Positions 1-28,108 of a DNA stretch of 64,000 nt are shown here, one piece after another. The position numbers were made by a program, and so were the translations under genes. The stretch comes from Panopea generosa. Lineage: Eukaryota > Mollusca > Bivalvia > Adapedonta > Hiatellidae. The notes beneath the pieces were generated by a model that was not told the DNA's origin, did not search any database, and worked only from the letters and a program-made list of their open reading frames with translations. Each line of letters opens with the position of its first letter. The stretch's first letter is position 1. The stretch spans positions 55,633,853-55,697,852 of the forward strand of contig CM055899.1 in the NCBI GenBank assembly GCA_029582155.1, in the 5' to 3' direction.

Positions 1-445
1 TAAAGTTTTAAATCAATACTGTTTATTATGTTAGGCCAGGGATGCTTTGATGTACCTTTATATTTTAACACATGGTACACAGATGCACACAAGTTGTCAC
101 TAACAGTGAAAAATATTATATATATATTGCATTTATAAAGTGACTTACTTCATTAAACCCACCAGTGAGATTCAGCATCCATGTTCACTATGCAAGTATG
201 TGAAAAGCTTCATCTATAACCACTACATTTTGTTGACAAAGAATTTTGCTTGTACCATTTAACCTACATGATACACTCTATCATTGGGTCAGGATGACAG
301 TCACATGCTCCTGCAAATCATGCAGAACTCGAGTGAGGTCAATCAAGTTGTTATTAAAGTATATGATTACTTAGCATCTGGCACAAACATCACTGAGTTA
401 TGCATAAAATAATTTAATCAAAAGTGTACGGCTGGAATATAGTAA

Positions 446-836
446 GTAAGTTATTTCAGGAATATCATGTTGATATTTTAAAAATATTTCAGGAGTATCA
501 TGTAGAGATTTTAAGAATATTTCAAGAGTATCATGTTGAGACTTTAAGAATATTTCAGGAGTATTGTGTCGAGATTTTAAGAATATTTCAGGAATATCAT
601 GTCGAGATTTAAAATATATTTCAGGAATATCATGTCGAGATTTTAAGAATATTTTAGAAGTAGTATCATGTCGAGAATTTAAGAATATTTTAGGAGTAGT
701 ATCATGTCGAGAATTTAAGAATATTTCAGGAATATCATGTGGAGGTTTTAAGAATATTACAGGAGTAGTAGTATCATGTTGAGAATTTAAGAATATTTCA
801 GGAGTATCATGTTGAGATTTTAAGAATATTTCAGCG
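446..836. repeat. Minisatellite, 33-bp unit
   Basis: About 12 imperfect tandem copies of a unit containing AAGAATATTTCAGGAGTATC. The period is 33 bp, a multiple of three, so open frames run through the array on the plus strand. These are a periodicity effect and no gene is called. Confidence 0.93.
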
Positions 837-1685
837 GTATTCAGTCGAAATAAGGATAAAGTTACTTCTGTTGTCAGTCCATACCTGATGTTCTTGTAAT
901 AGCGATATTGTTTTGATCTCTCTATAACCTTGTTATGCGAGACTTAGCAATGTAAAGTAGAAACATGTTTCCTATGTTTGCTTGGTGATATATATTTGTA
1001 TTATTTCACTGTTTTAACAAAAGGCTGCAGCCATTGGAGATTCTGTCTCAATGTGTATATACACATATCATTTACAATGTTAAGCATACATAATTAAAGA
1101 CTTCACCATATAATATATTACAATAAAAAGATATAAATAAGAATTTACACAAATATGTCATATTCATTTATATTTAACATCACAATCTTCAAATAATGTA
1201 TAATTTAAAAATATACTAATTTAATATATACAATCAAGTAAATATATATTGATATACATGTACACTATTTTATAAATGAATGAAAGATCACCCGTGACCC
1301 ATGATGTGATTATATGACCTCAAATCATTACACACATATCACTGTAGAATGTAGGCTAAAATTTACGAAACATTTTATGATATCCAAACACTGTCCTTGA
1401 CAACCCTCCACCCACAAACATTTGATTCAGCTTAGAAAAAGAGGATCTTACATGAGTGTTCATTTTTTATTGAATTTATCAAAAGAGTTGGCAAAAATTT
1501 ATTATACTGAAACCAAGCTTAGTTTGCCACAGAGGTGAATAAATGTATTAATAAATGAGTACGAATATGAGATTCTATTCAATGTATTATCACACCATGT
1601 GCACTGAGAAATATGATACATTTACCATTAATTTTCAGGTCACCTTTATTTTTATTTAGGAATGTGGTTCAGAAATTGATGCATG
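837..1685. other. Intergenic AT-rich DNA
   Basis: No coding exon, RNA gene or clear mobile element was recognised between the first two minisatellites. The sequence is AT-rich with short homopolymer runs only. Confidence 0.5.
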
Positions 1686-1689
1686 CATA

Positions 1690-1995
1690 GTTTTATCTAT
1701 TGCAACTTGGAGAACCAAGCATAGTTTTATCTATTGCAACTTGGAGAACCATGCATAAATTTATCTATTGCAACTTGGAGAACCATGCATAGTTTTATCT
1801 ATTGCAACTTGGAGAACCATGAATAGTTTTATCTATTGCAACTTGGAGAACCAAGCATAGTTTTATCTATTGCAACTTGGAGAACCATGCATAGTTTTAT
1901 CTATTGCAACTTGGAGAACCATGCATAGTTTTATCTATTGCAACTTGGAGAACCATACCTAGATTTATCAATTGCAACTTGGAGAACCATGCATA
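1690..1995. repeat. Minisatellite, 34-bp unit
   Basis: About nine tandem copies of a unit reading TTTATCTATTGCAACTTGGA followed by GAACCATGCATAG. Copies are highly similar, which suggests recent amplification or homogenisation. There is no coding potential because 34 bp is not a multiple of three. Confidence 0.95.
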
Positions 1996-2214
1996 TATCA
2001 GTTTCTGTCAGTCTGACATCATTTAGATGTTGAATCAAGTCTGAAAGTAGATTGGCATTTAAATTGTGAGAACCGTGCTATACAGAACAAACTGGGCAAT
2101 GTGTATGTGCCAGTACAGATATTACCCTAAAAATGATGTCATGGGTTTCTTACTCTCCTTATTTAAATTATGTGATAAATCTAATTTTTATTCTTTCAAT
2201 ATAATTTAAAATTT

Positions 2215-2375
2215 GTGGTCCATTGTTAGAACATCAGACCCTGGATCGGATGATTGTGGGTTGTAACAGCTGTCATAGTTATGTATTGTGTCCTTTGGCA
2301 AGACACTTCATCTGTGTTAAGTACTGGTTCTGCCCTGGAAGACTCCGAGATTTATTTGTCTATTAAAGTTGTATC
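2215..2375 (+). mobile_element. Degenerate tRNA-derived SINE (family B)
   Basis: A decayed plus-strand copy. The diverged box B (GTGGGTTGTAACAGC) is followed by the family body GTGTCCTTTGGCAAGACAC and the tail TACTGGTTCTGCCCTGGAAG. The same body and tail occur in better copies at 45850-46025 and 28600-28760. Confidence 0.65.
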
Positions 2376-2666
2376 AACTTGTTTTACAATTGAAGTCAAA
2401 TAAATTGTCTTTTTTTTTTTTTACAATGAAAAGTTATAATTATAGTTTTCATTTGAATGTAGAGGAGAATACAGTATGGCAATAACCCGCACAAATGTAA
2501 TTCCATAACTATAATGAAATTTCCTCCTTTGTTAAACACATGTACAAAAAAAATATATTGTTTCTAGCAGTCATGTGTGAAACATCAGTATAGAAAATGA
2601 CAAGGTGCACAAACTATAATGAAATACATATGATATACCAGAATAATACCTCTATAAAACATTGAA

Positions 2667-2879
2667 GGCTATAATAAATCAATCGCTAGATTATCATCCC
2701 TGCCCGCCCCCTAATTTTCATGTCGCCCTGACATTTTTTATTTTTATAATAAAAAAAACGAAAAAAAACCCACAAAGTCATCAAAATTTAAAAAATGAAA
2801 ATAAAAAATAAAATCCTCCCGCCCTCCCTGTTTTTAAGAAAAATTTGGACGATAATCTAGCAATTAATTTATAATGGCC
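2667..2879. mobile_element. Palindromic MITE (GGCCATTATAAAT type), copy 1
   Basis: The two ends are inverted copies of each other: the left end has CGCTAGATTATCATC and the right end GATAATCTAGCAATTAATTT followed by ATAATGGCC. The interior is A/T-rich with no coding capacity. A second copy lies at 20659-20843. The terminal inverted repeats of about 30 bp and the small size indicate a non-autonomous DNA transposon; the superfamily is not determined. Confidence 0.75.
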
Positions 2880-3570
2880 TAATATAAACATAAACAGATA
2901 TTAAAGTTGTGCCAATTAATTGTAATGAGACAATATAATAACTTTACATATTACCATTTTTAACCGGGCTTTGTGCCGAAGACATAGCCCTGGTTATGTC
3001 ATTGTGATCAATCTATACAGTGTTGATCGCCGCAAAATGACCACAGATGACGGGGACTACTTTTTATTCCTCGAATTTCATTTTTTCTACGTATTTTATG
3101 CATGGGAGCAGAAACAAATCAAACAATAAAAATATATTGTGGACATTTGCAATATACCATTTTTTAAAAAATGTTGCACAAAATTAACCAAATGCTACAA
3201 TATCAATCAAATTAGGAGGGCGTATGAATATTTATCAAAACTCGGCTGTCAGTGCTTTCTGGTACTTTGATTAATAAAGTGTTTATATTCAATGTTATGT
3301 ACATTTGCACGGTGCAACCAAAATGGAATGTTCTTGGAATCAATGCAGTTTGGACCCAGATCAAAGTTTTAGTGTGAAGGGAAAATTATTTTTAAAAAAA
3401 ACTACAAAACACTTGAATTCTAATTTCTTAATAGTAATAGCAATAGTAACATTTCTTTTCTATAACATTAAAAAGTTGCCAAATTCAGCATTTTTAAATG
3501 TATGAGAAAGCGAGTCCAAAATACATTTTATTTCAAGTCATGTCAAACACATTGCAATTTGTATGTTTCA
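2880..3570. other. Intergenic DNA
   Basis: Nothing coding was recognised. A short GC-richer stretch near 2960-3055 (CCGGGCTTTGTGCCGAAG and the following bases) looks like part of a dispersed repeat, but I see no second copy in this window to prove it. Confidence 0.4.
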
Positions 3571-3574
3571 TCTA

Positions 3575-3725
3575 CTTTTACTGATGGAGGAAGACCTCCA
3601 ATTGAATCTCAGTATAACAACCACAGCCTTTTAACAAGTTATCTGAAAATTCTCTCAAATTAATTTATTCAACCAGGCTGAAACTCATGTCCTCGGCAGT
3701 GAGAGGTAGATGATCATTAGCACAA
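3575..3725 (-). mobile_element. Degenerate SINE (family A, tRNA-Leu-like head)
   Basis: A decayed minus-strand copy. It carries the family landmarks GGAGGAAGACCTC, the AATGAATCTGAGTAGAACC-like segment and the CAGTGAGAGGTAGATGATC head segment seen intact at 24414-24650 in the other orientation. Confidence 0.6.
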
Positions 3726-3985
3726 TTCAGCATTTGGTCATGGATGACGATGTCAAAAACTATTTTGCGAAATAACAAAATATGAGTTAAAACGATTTCA
3801 ATGAAATCATTGAGAATATACAAACATAACAGACTTATCTATTGATATATAAGTTTAATGGAATGATCAACATAAAAAAATAATTATATGAAAGTGCACT
3901 GGCAGATTAAGTTGAGGGGACAGGGCTCCCTACATCCAGATATTTCAAAATGACATTTTTTCAGTCAAAATTGTGAAATACATAC

Positions 3986-4171
3986 ACAGTCAAACCTGTG
4001 CAAGCCATCACCTGTGTTGAACAGACACTTGCCTTAAGCAGCCACATTTGTTATTTCCCATTTCTATGCTTTCATAGTAAATAAACATATATATAAAGCA
4101 ACAAACTGTCTTAATTAAAAGGCCACTTTTGCCCATTCCCTTGCCTGGCTGCTTATGACAGGTTTGGCTGT
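3986..4171. mobile_element. TIR MITE (ACAGTCAAACCTGT type), copy 1
   Basis: The left end ACAGTCAAACCTGTGCAAG and the right end GACAGGTTTGGCTGT are inverted repeats. Internal blocks (TTAAGCAGCCAC, AACAAACTGTCTTAA) recur in copies at 4349-4472, 20018-20198 and 44560-44732. It has no coding capacity. TA dinucleotides at the ends suggest a Tc1/mariner-like target duplication, but this is tentative. Confidence 0.75.
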
Positions 4172-4348
4172 ACACCTATCAGGACACATCCCTATTACTT
4201 GTGACCAACACCAACTAAAATTCCTTGATCTGCCTTAATAAATACGGATGAATATAATATTTGCATAATGTTATCACACAAATTTAAGGACAATGTTTCT
4301 TTTAATAGAATTTATTTTAAATGTAAATATAATAAATGTAATCTTCTT

Positions 4349-4472
4349 AGACAGGTTGTTGTTTAATGCAGGTTAATTTGCTCTGAAAGCAAATAAATGG
4401 GAGATAACAAATGTGGCTGCTTAAGACAAGTGGTTGCTTAATAGAGGTGACTGCTTATACAGGTTTGACTGT
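4349..4472. mobile_element. TIR MITE (ACAGTCAAACCTGT type), copy 2, truncated
   Basis: An inverted, shortened copy of the element at 3986-4171. It ends with CAGGTTTGACTGT and holds GGCTGCTTAAGACAAGTGG. One end is missing. The two copies are about 180 bp apart in opposite orientation. Confidence 0.7.
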
Positions 4473-4787
4473 ACATTGTATATTTTCAATGAATTTCAAT
4501 GAATTAATTTAACTTAATTATCCCATCAACCTTCTAATGTTTCTACATATGCCATTTCTAAATGAATTTCTTTGTTGGCACAATTAAATTTACAACTGGG
4601 AAGAAAATTTGACAAAACACATACAGAATACATACAGCTTATCTGGCCGTTTGATGGTACTATATATCTACATAATTCATAAAACGTGTTTGACAGTGCA
4701 AATTAAACTAAACTGAGCAGTGTTGTGGAATAAGGCAATACATATGTGATATAATAATCTGTTAAATCACAACAAGTGATCAATAGT

Positions 4788-6415
4788 AATGAAGCAATCG
4801 GTCAAACCACAAACATGTACATCACCAATAGTGACACTACAGCAATCTGTCAAACCACAAGCATGTATATCACCAATAGTGACACATACCGCAATCTGTC
4901 AAACCACAAACATGTACATCACCAATAGTGACATAACAATCTGTCAAACCACATATGTGTGTATCACTGAACCACAACCATGTACATTACCAATAGTTAT
5001 ACATCAATCTGTCAAACCACATATGTGTGTATCACTGAATCACAACCATGTACATTACCAATAGTTATACATCAATCTGTCAAACCACATATGTGTGTAT
5101 CACTGAATCACAACCATGTACATTACTAATAGTTATACATCAATCTGTCAAACCACATATGTGTGTATCACTTAACCACAACCATGTATATTACCAAAAG
5201 TGACACAAAAATCTGACAACCACATATGGGTGTATCACCAATAGCTATACATCAATCTGTCAAACCACATACATGTGTATCACTGAACCACAAACATGTG
5301 TATCACCAATAGTTATACATCAATCTGCCAAACCACATATGTGTGTATCACTGAACCACAAACATGTGTATCACCAATAGTAATACATCGATCTGTCAAA
5401 CCACATATATGTGTATCACTGAACCACAAACATGTGTATCACTAATAAGGATACATCAATCTGCCAAACCACATATATGTGTATCACTGAACCACAAACA
5501 TGTGTATCACCAATAGCTATACATCAATCTGTCAAATCACATATATGTGTATCACTGAACCACAAACATGTGTATCACCAATAGTTATACATCAATCTGC
5601 CAAACCACATATATGTGTATCACTGAACCACAAACATGTGTATCACCAATAGTTATACATCAATCTTGTCAAACCACATATATGTGTATCACTTAACCAC
5701 AAACATGTGTATCACCAATAGTTATACATCAATCTGCCAAACCACATATATGTGTATCACTCAACCACAAACATGTGTATCACCAATAGCTATACATCAG
5801 TCTGTCAAACCACATATATGTGTATCACTGAACCACAAACACGTGTATCACCAATAGTTATACATTAATCTGCCAAACAACATATGTATTACCAAAACAC
5901 AAACATGTATCACCAATAGGTAAACATCAATCTGTCAAACCACATATATATGTATCACAGAACCACAAACATGTTTATCACCAATAGTGACACAACAATC
6001 TGTCAAACCACAAACATGTATATCACTAACAGTGATACATCAATCTGCCAAACAACATATGTATTACCAAACCACAAACATGTATCACCAATAGGTAAAC
6101 ATCAATCTGTCAAACCACATATATATGTATCACTGAACCACAACCATGTATATTACCAAGTGACACAACAATCTGTCAAACCACATATGTATGTATCACC
6201 AAACCACAAACATGTGTATCACAAATAGTTATACATCATTCTGCCAAACCACATATGTGTGTATCACCAAACCACAAACATGCATATCACCAATAGTGAT
6301 ACATCAGTATGTCAAACCACAAACATGTATATCACCAAAAGTGACACAACAATCTGCCAAACCGCATATATGTGTGTATCACCAAACCATAAACATACAT
6401 ACATGCAATTCCAAA
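4788..6415. repeat. Minisatellite, 68-bp dimeric unit
   Basis: About 24 copies of a unit made of two related halves, ACCACATATGTGTGTATCAC and ACCACAAACATGTGTATCAC, separated by AATAGTTATACATCAATCTG. The first 150 bp use a simpler monomer of about 48 bp, so the dimer probably arose later. Short open frames through the array are periodicity artefacts. Confidence 0.95.
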
Positions 6416-7300
6416 TAGTGATAATTCCATAGATAAAACAAGAAACAAACATCATATTATCACAATAGTGATAGGTCAATGAAAATACTGTGATAAAAAG
6501 GTGTACAAGGCATATTCTAGAAATTTATTTATTCTTTACAAAATGAAACAATGAAGCAAAAAGATGATTTTCAAATTTATTTTGGATTAAAGGCGACTAA
6601 TTTGTATGGGATGGAAGTGGAACAAGCAATAAAGAACTTTCTAATTTTTGCCCTATTATAAACAGATCCAGAACACTATGAATAATACTACTGTATGCAA
6701 ATAGTTGTGATTACTGTGTGAAGATTGAAAAATACAAGAAAAGGAACATTAAATTAGGAATTATTTAAAGAAACGTTAAATAACTCTGCTCTTTTCCTAT
6801 CATTTACTTTGAAGAAAAAATAAATTAGAAATCGAATACTTAGACAATAAAGAAAAAAGCAGGTTATGGTCTATATGTAAACGAGTGACTTGATTAGCAG
6901 GTAAGCTTATTGCATTTATAACATATTATATTTTCTTTCTGTTGTTTGTATTTATGTTGTTGGTGCTTCAGCCGATGTATGTTTTACTGTTTCTGCTGCT
7001 GCTGCTGTTGTTATTGTTGTTGTTGTTGTTGTTGTTGTTGTTATAGTTGCTTTGTTTTTAACTGACTTTATTAAACATAAACTCATATTGGAGCATCTGT
7101 AAATGGCATCCTGAATTCTGAATAACGCTGTAAAATGCTGCCAGCTGTCATCAGCAATGGGATGCTCCAGTTCTTCTCACTTAGGTCTGATACATTTTAA
7201 CAAATCAATGTCAAAGTCCTCAATCATCAGGCTGAAAAACAAAAATTATGATGTCAGTATTACTTTACTTTCATTTACATGTTTTTAAAGGGATTTAACT
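6416..7300. other. Intergenic DNA with a (GTT)n microsatellite
   Basis: No gene was recognised. The only notable feature is a triplet run of CTG grading into GTT at about 6986-7043. Confidence 0.6.
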
Positions 7301-7309
7301 TATTTTTTA

Positions 7310-8575
7310 ATCCATTAGGTGAGTGTCTGTTATCATTATATGGTATCCAAGTTTTATTGGTGGACGAGATTTTTTAATGGGATTTAATTCATTACATGAG
7401 TGTCTGTTATCATAATATGGTATCCAAGTTTTATTGGTAGACAAAGGTTTTTAATGAGGTTTAATTCACTACACGAGTGTCTGTTATCATTATATGGTAT
7501 CCAAGTTTTATTGGTAGATGAAGATTTTTTAATGGGGTTTAATTCACTACACGAGTGTCTGTTATCATTATATGGTATCCAAGTTTTATTGGTGGACGAA
7601 GATTTTCTAATGGGGTTAATTCATTACCTGCGTGTCTGTTATCATTATATGGTATCCAAGTTTTATTGGTAGACATAGATTTTTAATGGGGTTTAATTCG
7701 TTACACGAGTGTCTGTTATCATTATATGGTATCCAAGTTTTATTGGTGGACAAGATTTTTTAATGGGGTTTAATTCACTACACGAGTGTCTGTTATCATT
7801 ATATGGTATCCAAGCTTTGTTGGTAGACAAAGATTTTTTAATGAGGTTTAATTCACTACACGAGTGTCTGTTATCATTATATGGTATCCAAGTTTTATTG
7901 GTGGTCGAAGAATTTTTAATGGGGTATAATAACTTACATGAGTGTCTGTTATCATTTTATGGTATCCAAGTTTTATTAATAGACAAAGAATTTTGAATGG
8001 ATTTTAATTCATTAAATGAGTATCTGTTATCATTATATGGTATCCAATTTTTTATTGGTAGACAAAGATTTTTTAATGGGGTTAAATTGGGTTTAATTCA
8101 TTACACGAGTGTCTGTTATTATTATATGGTTACCCAAGTTTTATTGGTGGAGGAAAAATTTTTAATGGGGTTTAATTCATTACACGAGTGTCTGTTATCA
8201 TTATATGGTATCCAAGTTTTATTGGTGGAGGAAGATTTTTTAATGGGGTTTAATTCATTACACGAGTGTCTGTTATCATTATATGGTATCCAAGTTTTAT
8301 TGAAGTTTTATTGGTGGAGGAAGATTTTTTAATGGGGTTTAATTCATTACACGAGTGTCTGTTATCATTATATGGTATCCAAGTTTTATTGGTGGAGGAA
8401 TATTTTTTAATGGGGTTTAATTCATTACATGAGTGTCTGTTATCATTATATGGTATCCAAGTTTTATTGTTGGAGGAAGATTTTTTAATGGGGTTTAACC
8501 AATAATATGAGTGTCATTTATCATTGAATGGTTTCTATGTTTTATTGGTGGAGGAAAAATCTCATATGCATTTAC
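7310..8575 (-). repeat. Minisatellite, 78-bp unit, derived from the SINE-A tail
   Basis: About 16 tandem copies with period 78 bp (26 codons, hence long false open frames). Each unit contains ATGGTATCCAAGTTTTATTG and GTGGAGGAAGATTTTTTAAT followed by GGGGTTTAA. These match the 3' end of the SINE-A family, and a SINE-A head lies next to the array at 8640-8741 in the same minus orientation. The array therefore looks like an expanded SINE tail. Confidence 0.9.
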
Positions 8576-8639
8576 ATGAATCTTTGCAGAACTATCATTC
8601 TTTCATAAATCACTGACAAATAATCTCACATAAAGTGTT

Positions 8640-8741
8640 TGGAGTAAGATGTGCTAAGAACCAAAACCTCAGCAGTGAGAGGGGACTGATCTGGAGACAG
8701 CGCCTTAGACTACTCAGCCAAGGAGGACGTGATTTGTTAAA
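8640..8741 (-). mobile_element. SINE-A head segment next to its expanded tail
   Basis: Minus-strand tRNA-Leu-like head. On the plus strand it reads CAGCAGTGAGAGGGGACTGA, then GACAGCGCCTTAGACTACTC and GGAGGACG. It is the 5' part of the SINE whose 3' part appears to have become the 78-bp minisatellite. Confidence 0.65.
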
Positions 8742-8744
8742 GTC

Positions 8745-9965
8745 TCATCCGAAAGACTGATAAGTATTTTTAGTTGGAGGAGTAACTTAACCACTGAAAC
8801 ACTGATACGCTCCTTTATAACTTTATTTACGATGAATATTTTACATTATTCTTAACCAATGAGTAAAGATATGTTATGGCTTCCATTACTGTGTAGCCCT
8901 TTAATGTTTAATGAGTTCAAGTTACTACTGTAAAACAATTTTTATTAGCGAGAACTTTATTTCCGCTATTATTCGCGAGTTAACATCCTCAAAGATTTCG
9001 CTAAAATTACAACCATGTCCACTGTCTGAATGTTTACTATATCCGAAATCATATACCGGTAAGTCCAACGAAGATGCATTTCAAATGATTATAAATTCTA
9101 TGGTCTAGGTTAAACTGAAGTTACATTGTTAAAAAGTGTAGAAACAATAGAGAGTATATTTGTGTATTTTGTTACTTCCAAAATGTAACAATGACAAACG
9201 TTTTTATATATATATTAGGAAGTCTATTTATAAACATGTAATTAGACTGGTACACATATTCAAATTCTGCTCAATCAACTGTTTTACACTTGTCATTAAA
9301 CAGGATAAGTGTATGGTGGTTAATCTAATATGGAAGTATTTGCATTGTCTTAATTATGTGTTTTTATAATTATGATATATATTAGATTAATATAGATATA
9401 GATTAAAAATCACAAAACAAATTTAAACACATAAGACAAAACAAAATCTAAAATGTATGTACAGGTGTCGTTGTTTGACAGTAGTGAATTCCATACAAAT
9501 TGCGAAAATGACTCCGCCCCATGTTCTTTTCTGTTGTCAGATTATCACTCTGTCAACTGAAACTACTTGACATATTTTTGATCTTCAATTAAAGAGTGCG
9601 AATACAGACTGGTACTTGACAATAGTGACATGGTGAGAAGGTGTTAAGGACCTGTTATTATTAAACCGTAGTAAATTATGAATGGTAAATACTAGTTCAT
9701 GAAGAATGATAAGAGAACACATCCCTATTTATGTATTAATAGTACATTTCACATGAATGAAGACTTAATTACATTGACCATCAGTCAATAAATATGCACT
9801 GGATAATACAATAACGTACTGACGATTACAATCAAATCATCCGAGTATATCAGAACAAAAAAAAGCATTTCTGGTTTCCCTTTTCGAACGTCCCGCATTC
9901 AACATTTCGCAAATAAATAAATTGAGACATATCAGAGCAAATAAAGTCCATGCCAATTTAAAAGT
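8745..9965. other. Intergenic DNA downstream of the C2-domain gene
   Basis: No exon or repeat family was recognised. Two short open frames (8911-9108 and 9160-9369) have no protein-like features and are not called. Confidence 0.5.
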
Positions 9966-9972
9966 ATTTAGG

Positions 9973-9978
9973 TTTATT
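9973..9978 (-). terminator. Candidate polyadenylation signal of the C2-domain gene
   Basis: TTTATT on plus reads AATAAA on minus, about 140 bases after the stop codon at 10117-10119. Position and sequence fit a 3' end signal, but AATAAA is common in AT-rich DNA. Confidence 0.45.
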
Positions 9979-10116
9979 AGAGAAAGTGAGATTATTATGT
10001 TGAGGAAAATGTCAGCTTGAGATGTTTAGTGAAACTAGCATGCAAAGCCATCAATTGAAAACGACATAAAACTCACACATCACAACATAAACACAACAAC
10101 TTGGTAGTTACAACAT

Positions 10117-25214
<15,098 letters not shown>

Positions 25215-25434
25215 CTGAAACAAAATATACTTTATAGTACTGGTAGATCAAGAAGAGGGAAAGGGGGTTATAATCTCCATTCCCACTGTGCATCCCAAAA
25301 TACTACACAGTCTTCTTACCAATAATTTTCAGCATACATTTTACAGTCACATTATCAAAGTTTGTTTTACTTTGAAATCATAATATTTTAATTTAAACTT
25401 AATATGTACTTTATATCGATTGTGAAATAAGTAA

Positions 25435-25570
25435 TTACCGCTCAGACAAATCTCGCTCAAAATCTTCCTGGATAGAACCAGTACTAAATAATGTCTTGCT
25501 GAAGGACACCACACATGACTGTGGCAGGGGGATCACCCTCAGGCTTTACCACTGAACCACGCACTCATAA
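25435..25570 (-). mobile_element. SINE family B, minus orientation
   Basis: On plus: CTTCCTGGATAGAACCAGTA, GTCTTGCTGAAGGACACCAC, TTTACCACTGAACCACGCAC. Shortened in the middle. Confidence 0.7.
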
Positions 25571-25574
25571 TACT

Positions 25575-27035
25575 TTAATATTATGTTAGATTATATTTTC
25601 AAAAAATTTGTTTATTTCTTTTAACAAGAATGTTGTTTTCAATTGATAAAAATAGTGTAAGTGATTGCTAAAATGCTGATTAGATACATTGGCAACTTTT
25701 AATGGATAATACAATACAGACTTAAAATGATATGTTATGCTCTAACTGTGAATATGTGTGTGTCAAAAATATAACTTGGGTAGCGGTGCTTTTATTAGGC
25801 AGGGGGCAATTAATATGATTTTTACGGTAATCACATTATTTTAAGTCAACAATGAGGCGCAAGCAAGTGCAGACATAGCTCAGCACTGTATGTATTTTGA
25901 GATGAATAATATATAGTTGTCTACAAATGGTACTTTTTTTTCTTTTTATCTTTGTTCTTTAATATTTCCAGCTGTCATAAATTAATTATAACATGATAAG
26001 CCTCATTTCCAAGGCATTAAGTTAACAGGCAAATTACAGATGAGTTGTCCCATCCTCTGGCATAGAGTCCAAGTATTCATCAATTTCAATGATAACAAAT
26101 TTTTAGTCTATAAAACTTGTATCATATAAAATAACTATTTCAGTCTTCAACTCAAAACACAGGCAATCCTGCAGTTTACAAAAGATATGTCTAAATCTGA
26201 CATAATGATAAAAAACGTTATATGAGACTTGTGTCTTTCATTTATTTATGATATCTTGCTGGAAATACACACTTCAAAGGAGACAGACGACAGTGTTCTA
26301 TATAGATATCTACACCAGCCATTGCATTCTTATATCAATAACTAGATATTTATGACGTGCACTGACGCTTTCCTAGCCCCCATTAGTTAGTCTGTCTAAA
26401 CCCAGACAATAACATAAAGAAATATAAAAACTAGGATGGTTCATGGAAGGATAAGACAATAATGATATATTTTCCAGCAGACAATGTCCTCAAATGGTCG
26501 CAAATAACCTTAAATAAACAGTAATAATATTGCATTATTCTTATGACAATGTTCATTTATTGATAACATTTGACACAAACAAGCCTTGGCTGCATTCAAC
26601 AAGGTTAAACATGTTTACTCTGTTTATAAATGCAAACAGTGACATAACGCACAAAAAGTAAATGGAAATCAGTCTATTTAGCGTTGTCCCTTCACTTCCC
26701 ATTAAGTCACGTGATTAAACACATGCAAACGCGGAAGTATTTAATCTTAAATATGTTAGCAAACGCTTAAAACGAATATGTCGTTCATGTCCTGGTACAT
26801 AACAATAATCAAAGCTATTCAGGCCTCACTACACAGCTCAATATTGTCCTTTGCTTTATAATACGAAATAAGGTCAAGTGTTTCCATGGTAACAATATTT
26901 CCATATAGAATTGTTTTAAAGTATTTTTTATAGCAGGAATGTATCTGTACATAAAATTGCACAATAACTGGTAAGTTGACCAACTTTTGTTCTTTTCTAA
27001 AGACTGGACAGGGACACCCTCAGATTTTTAAAAAA
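25575..27035. other. Region upstream of the recognised C2A exons; no exon assigned
   Basis: Upstream exons of the minus-strand gene should lie here or further right. One minus-strand segment near 26036-26110 could be a short exon, but I could not support it. The rest shows nothing recognisable. Confidence 0.4.
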
Positions 27036-27039
27036 AACA

Positions 27040-28108
27040 AGAGGCCCAAGAGGGCCTGAGGACGCTCTACTGACTCATAGTGGCCATAGCACTTTTTGAA
27101 ATTCTACTATGCAATAAAAACATCTGGGCAGGGTCATATTCAACCCTAGGGACACCATTTGAACAAATCTAACAATACTATAGTTGGTCATCATTACTAC
27201 ATAAACATTTTGAAAATCTGTTAGGCCGTTCATGGGAAGAAGATTTTTTAAGTTTTGGACTATTATTAGTAATGGCAGCCATCTTGAATTTCAGATAAAA
27301 AAAAAATATGTATAGTCTTCTACGCAATTAGAAACATCAGTGTGAAATTTCAGTATAATTGGCCTAGTGGTTTCAAAACAAATGAATGAGAAAGAGAATT
27401 TTCTGTTTTCCCATAGTATCCCTATGTAAAATTCTAAGTCCCCTTACAGGGCCCCTATAAATTTTAGCCCCTAAATTCTTATCTACAATCAAACTCCTAC
27501 ATATAGGGATAATTTATGCAAAATATGAACAAATCTGACATACCGGTTCTTAAGAAAACAAATTTAGTAATTCCCAATTTTTACCCTTTTGGGCCCCTCC
27601 TGACCCCTTAAGACAGTGGAATCCAGTCATTTTTACAAATCTGAACCTCCTTCAACAAACAATTCTTCTGTGAAGATATAGGCAAAATCATTTCCATTTT
27701 AAAAAAAAAAAATAAAAAAATATTATTTTGACATGTATCCTCTAATTGAACCCTCGGGGCGGGGTAATATTTAACCCTAGGGACACCATTTGAACAAATC
27801 TAACAAAACTATAGTTGGTCATCATTACTACATAAACATTTTGAAAATCTGTTGGGCCGTTCATGAGAAGAAGATTTTTTAAGTTTTGGACTATTCTTAG
27901 TAATGGCGGCCATTTTGAATTTCAGATCGAAAAAAAAAATCTTCTGTATAGTCTCCTATGCAATAGAAAAACCCATGTGAAGTTTCAGTTTAATTGGCCT
28001 AGTGGTTTCAGAGAAAGTGCTGCTAACAGACGACAGACGACGGACGACAGACAATGCGCCATCGCATAAGCACTTCTGGCCTTTGGCCAGTAGAGCTAAA
28101 AACAAGTC
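27040..28108. repeat. Dispersed 1.1-kb repeat with internal direct duplication
   Basis: Starts AAGAGGCCCAAGAGGGCCTG and ends GGCCTTTGGCCAGTAGAGCT, with GACGACAGACGACGGACGAC before the end. A block of about 250 bp is present twice (about 27128-27400 and 27765-28015), both with ATAGTTGGTCATCATTACTA and GGCCTAGTGGTTTC. I associate this sequence style with repeats common in bivalves; that is recollection, not a search result. No protein is encoded. Confidence 0.7.

Noticed and set aside
4788-6415. CRISPR-like array
   Set aside because: Regular repeats but no unique spacers, variable units, and a eukaryotic setting. It is a minisatellite, as are the other arrays.
26036-26110. Short minus-strand exon reading IEIDEYLDSMPEDG with a possible GTAATT donor
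   Set aside because: Acidic and protein-like, but the acceptor is weak and the phase does not match the next exon at 25214.
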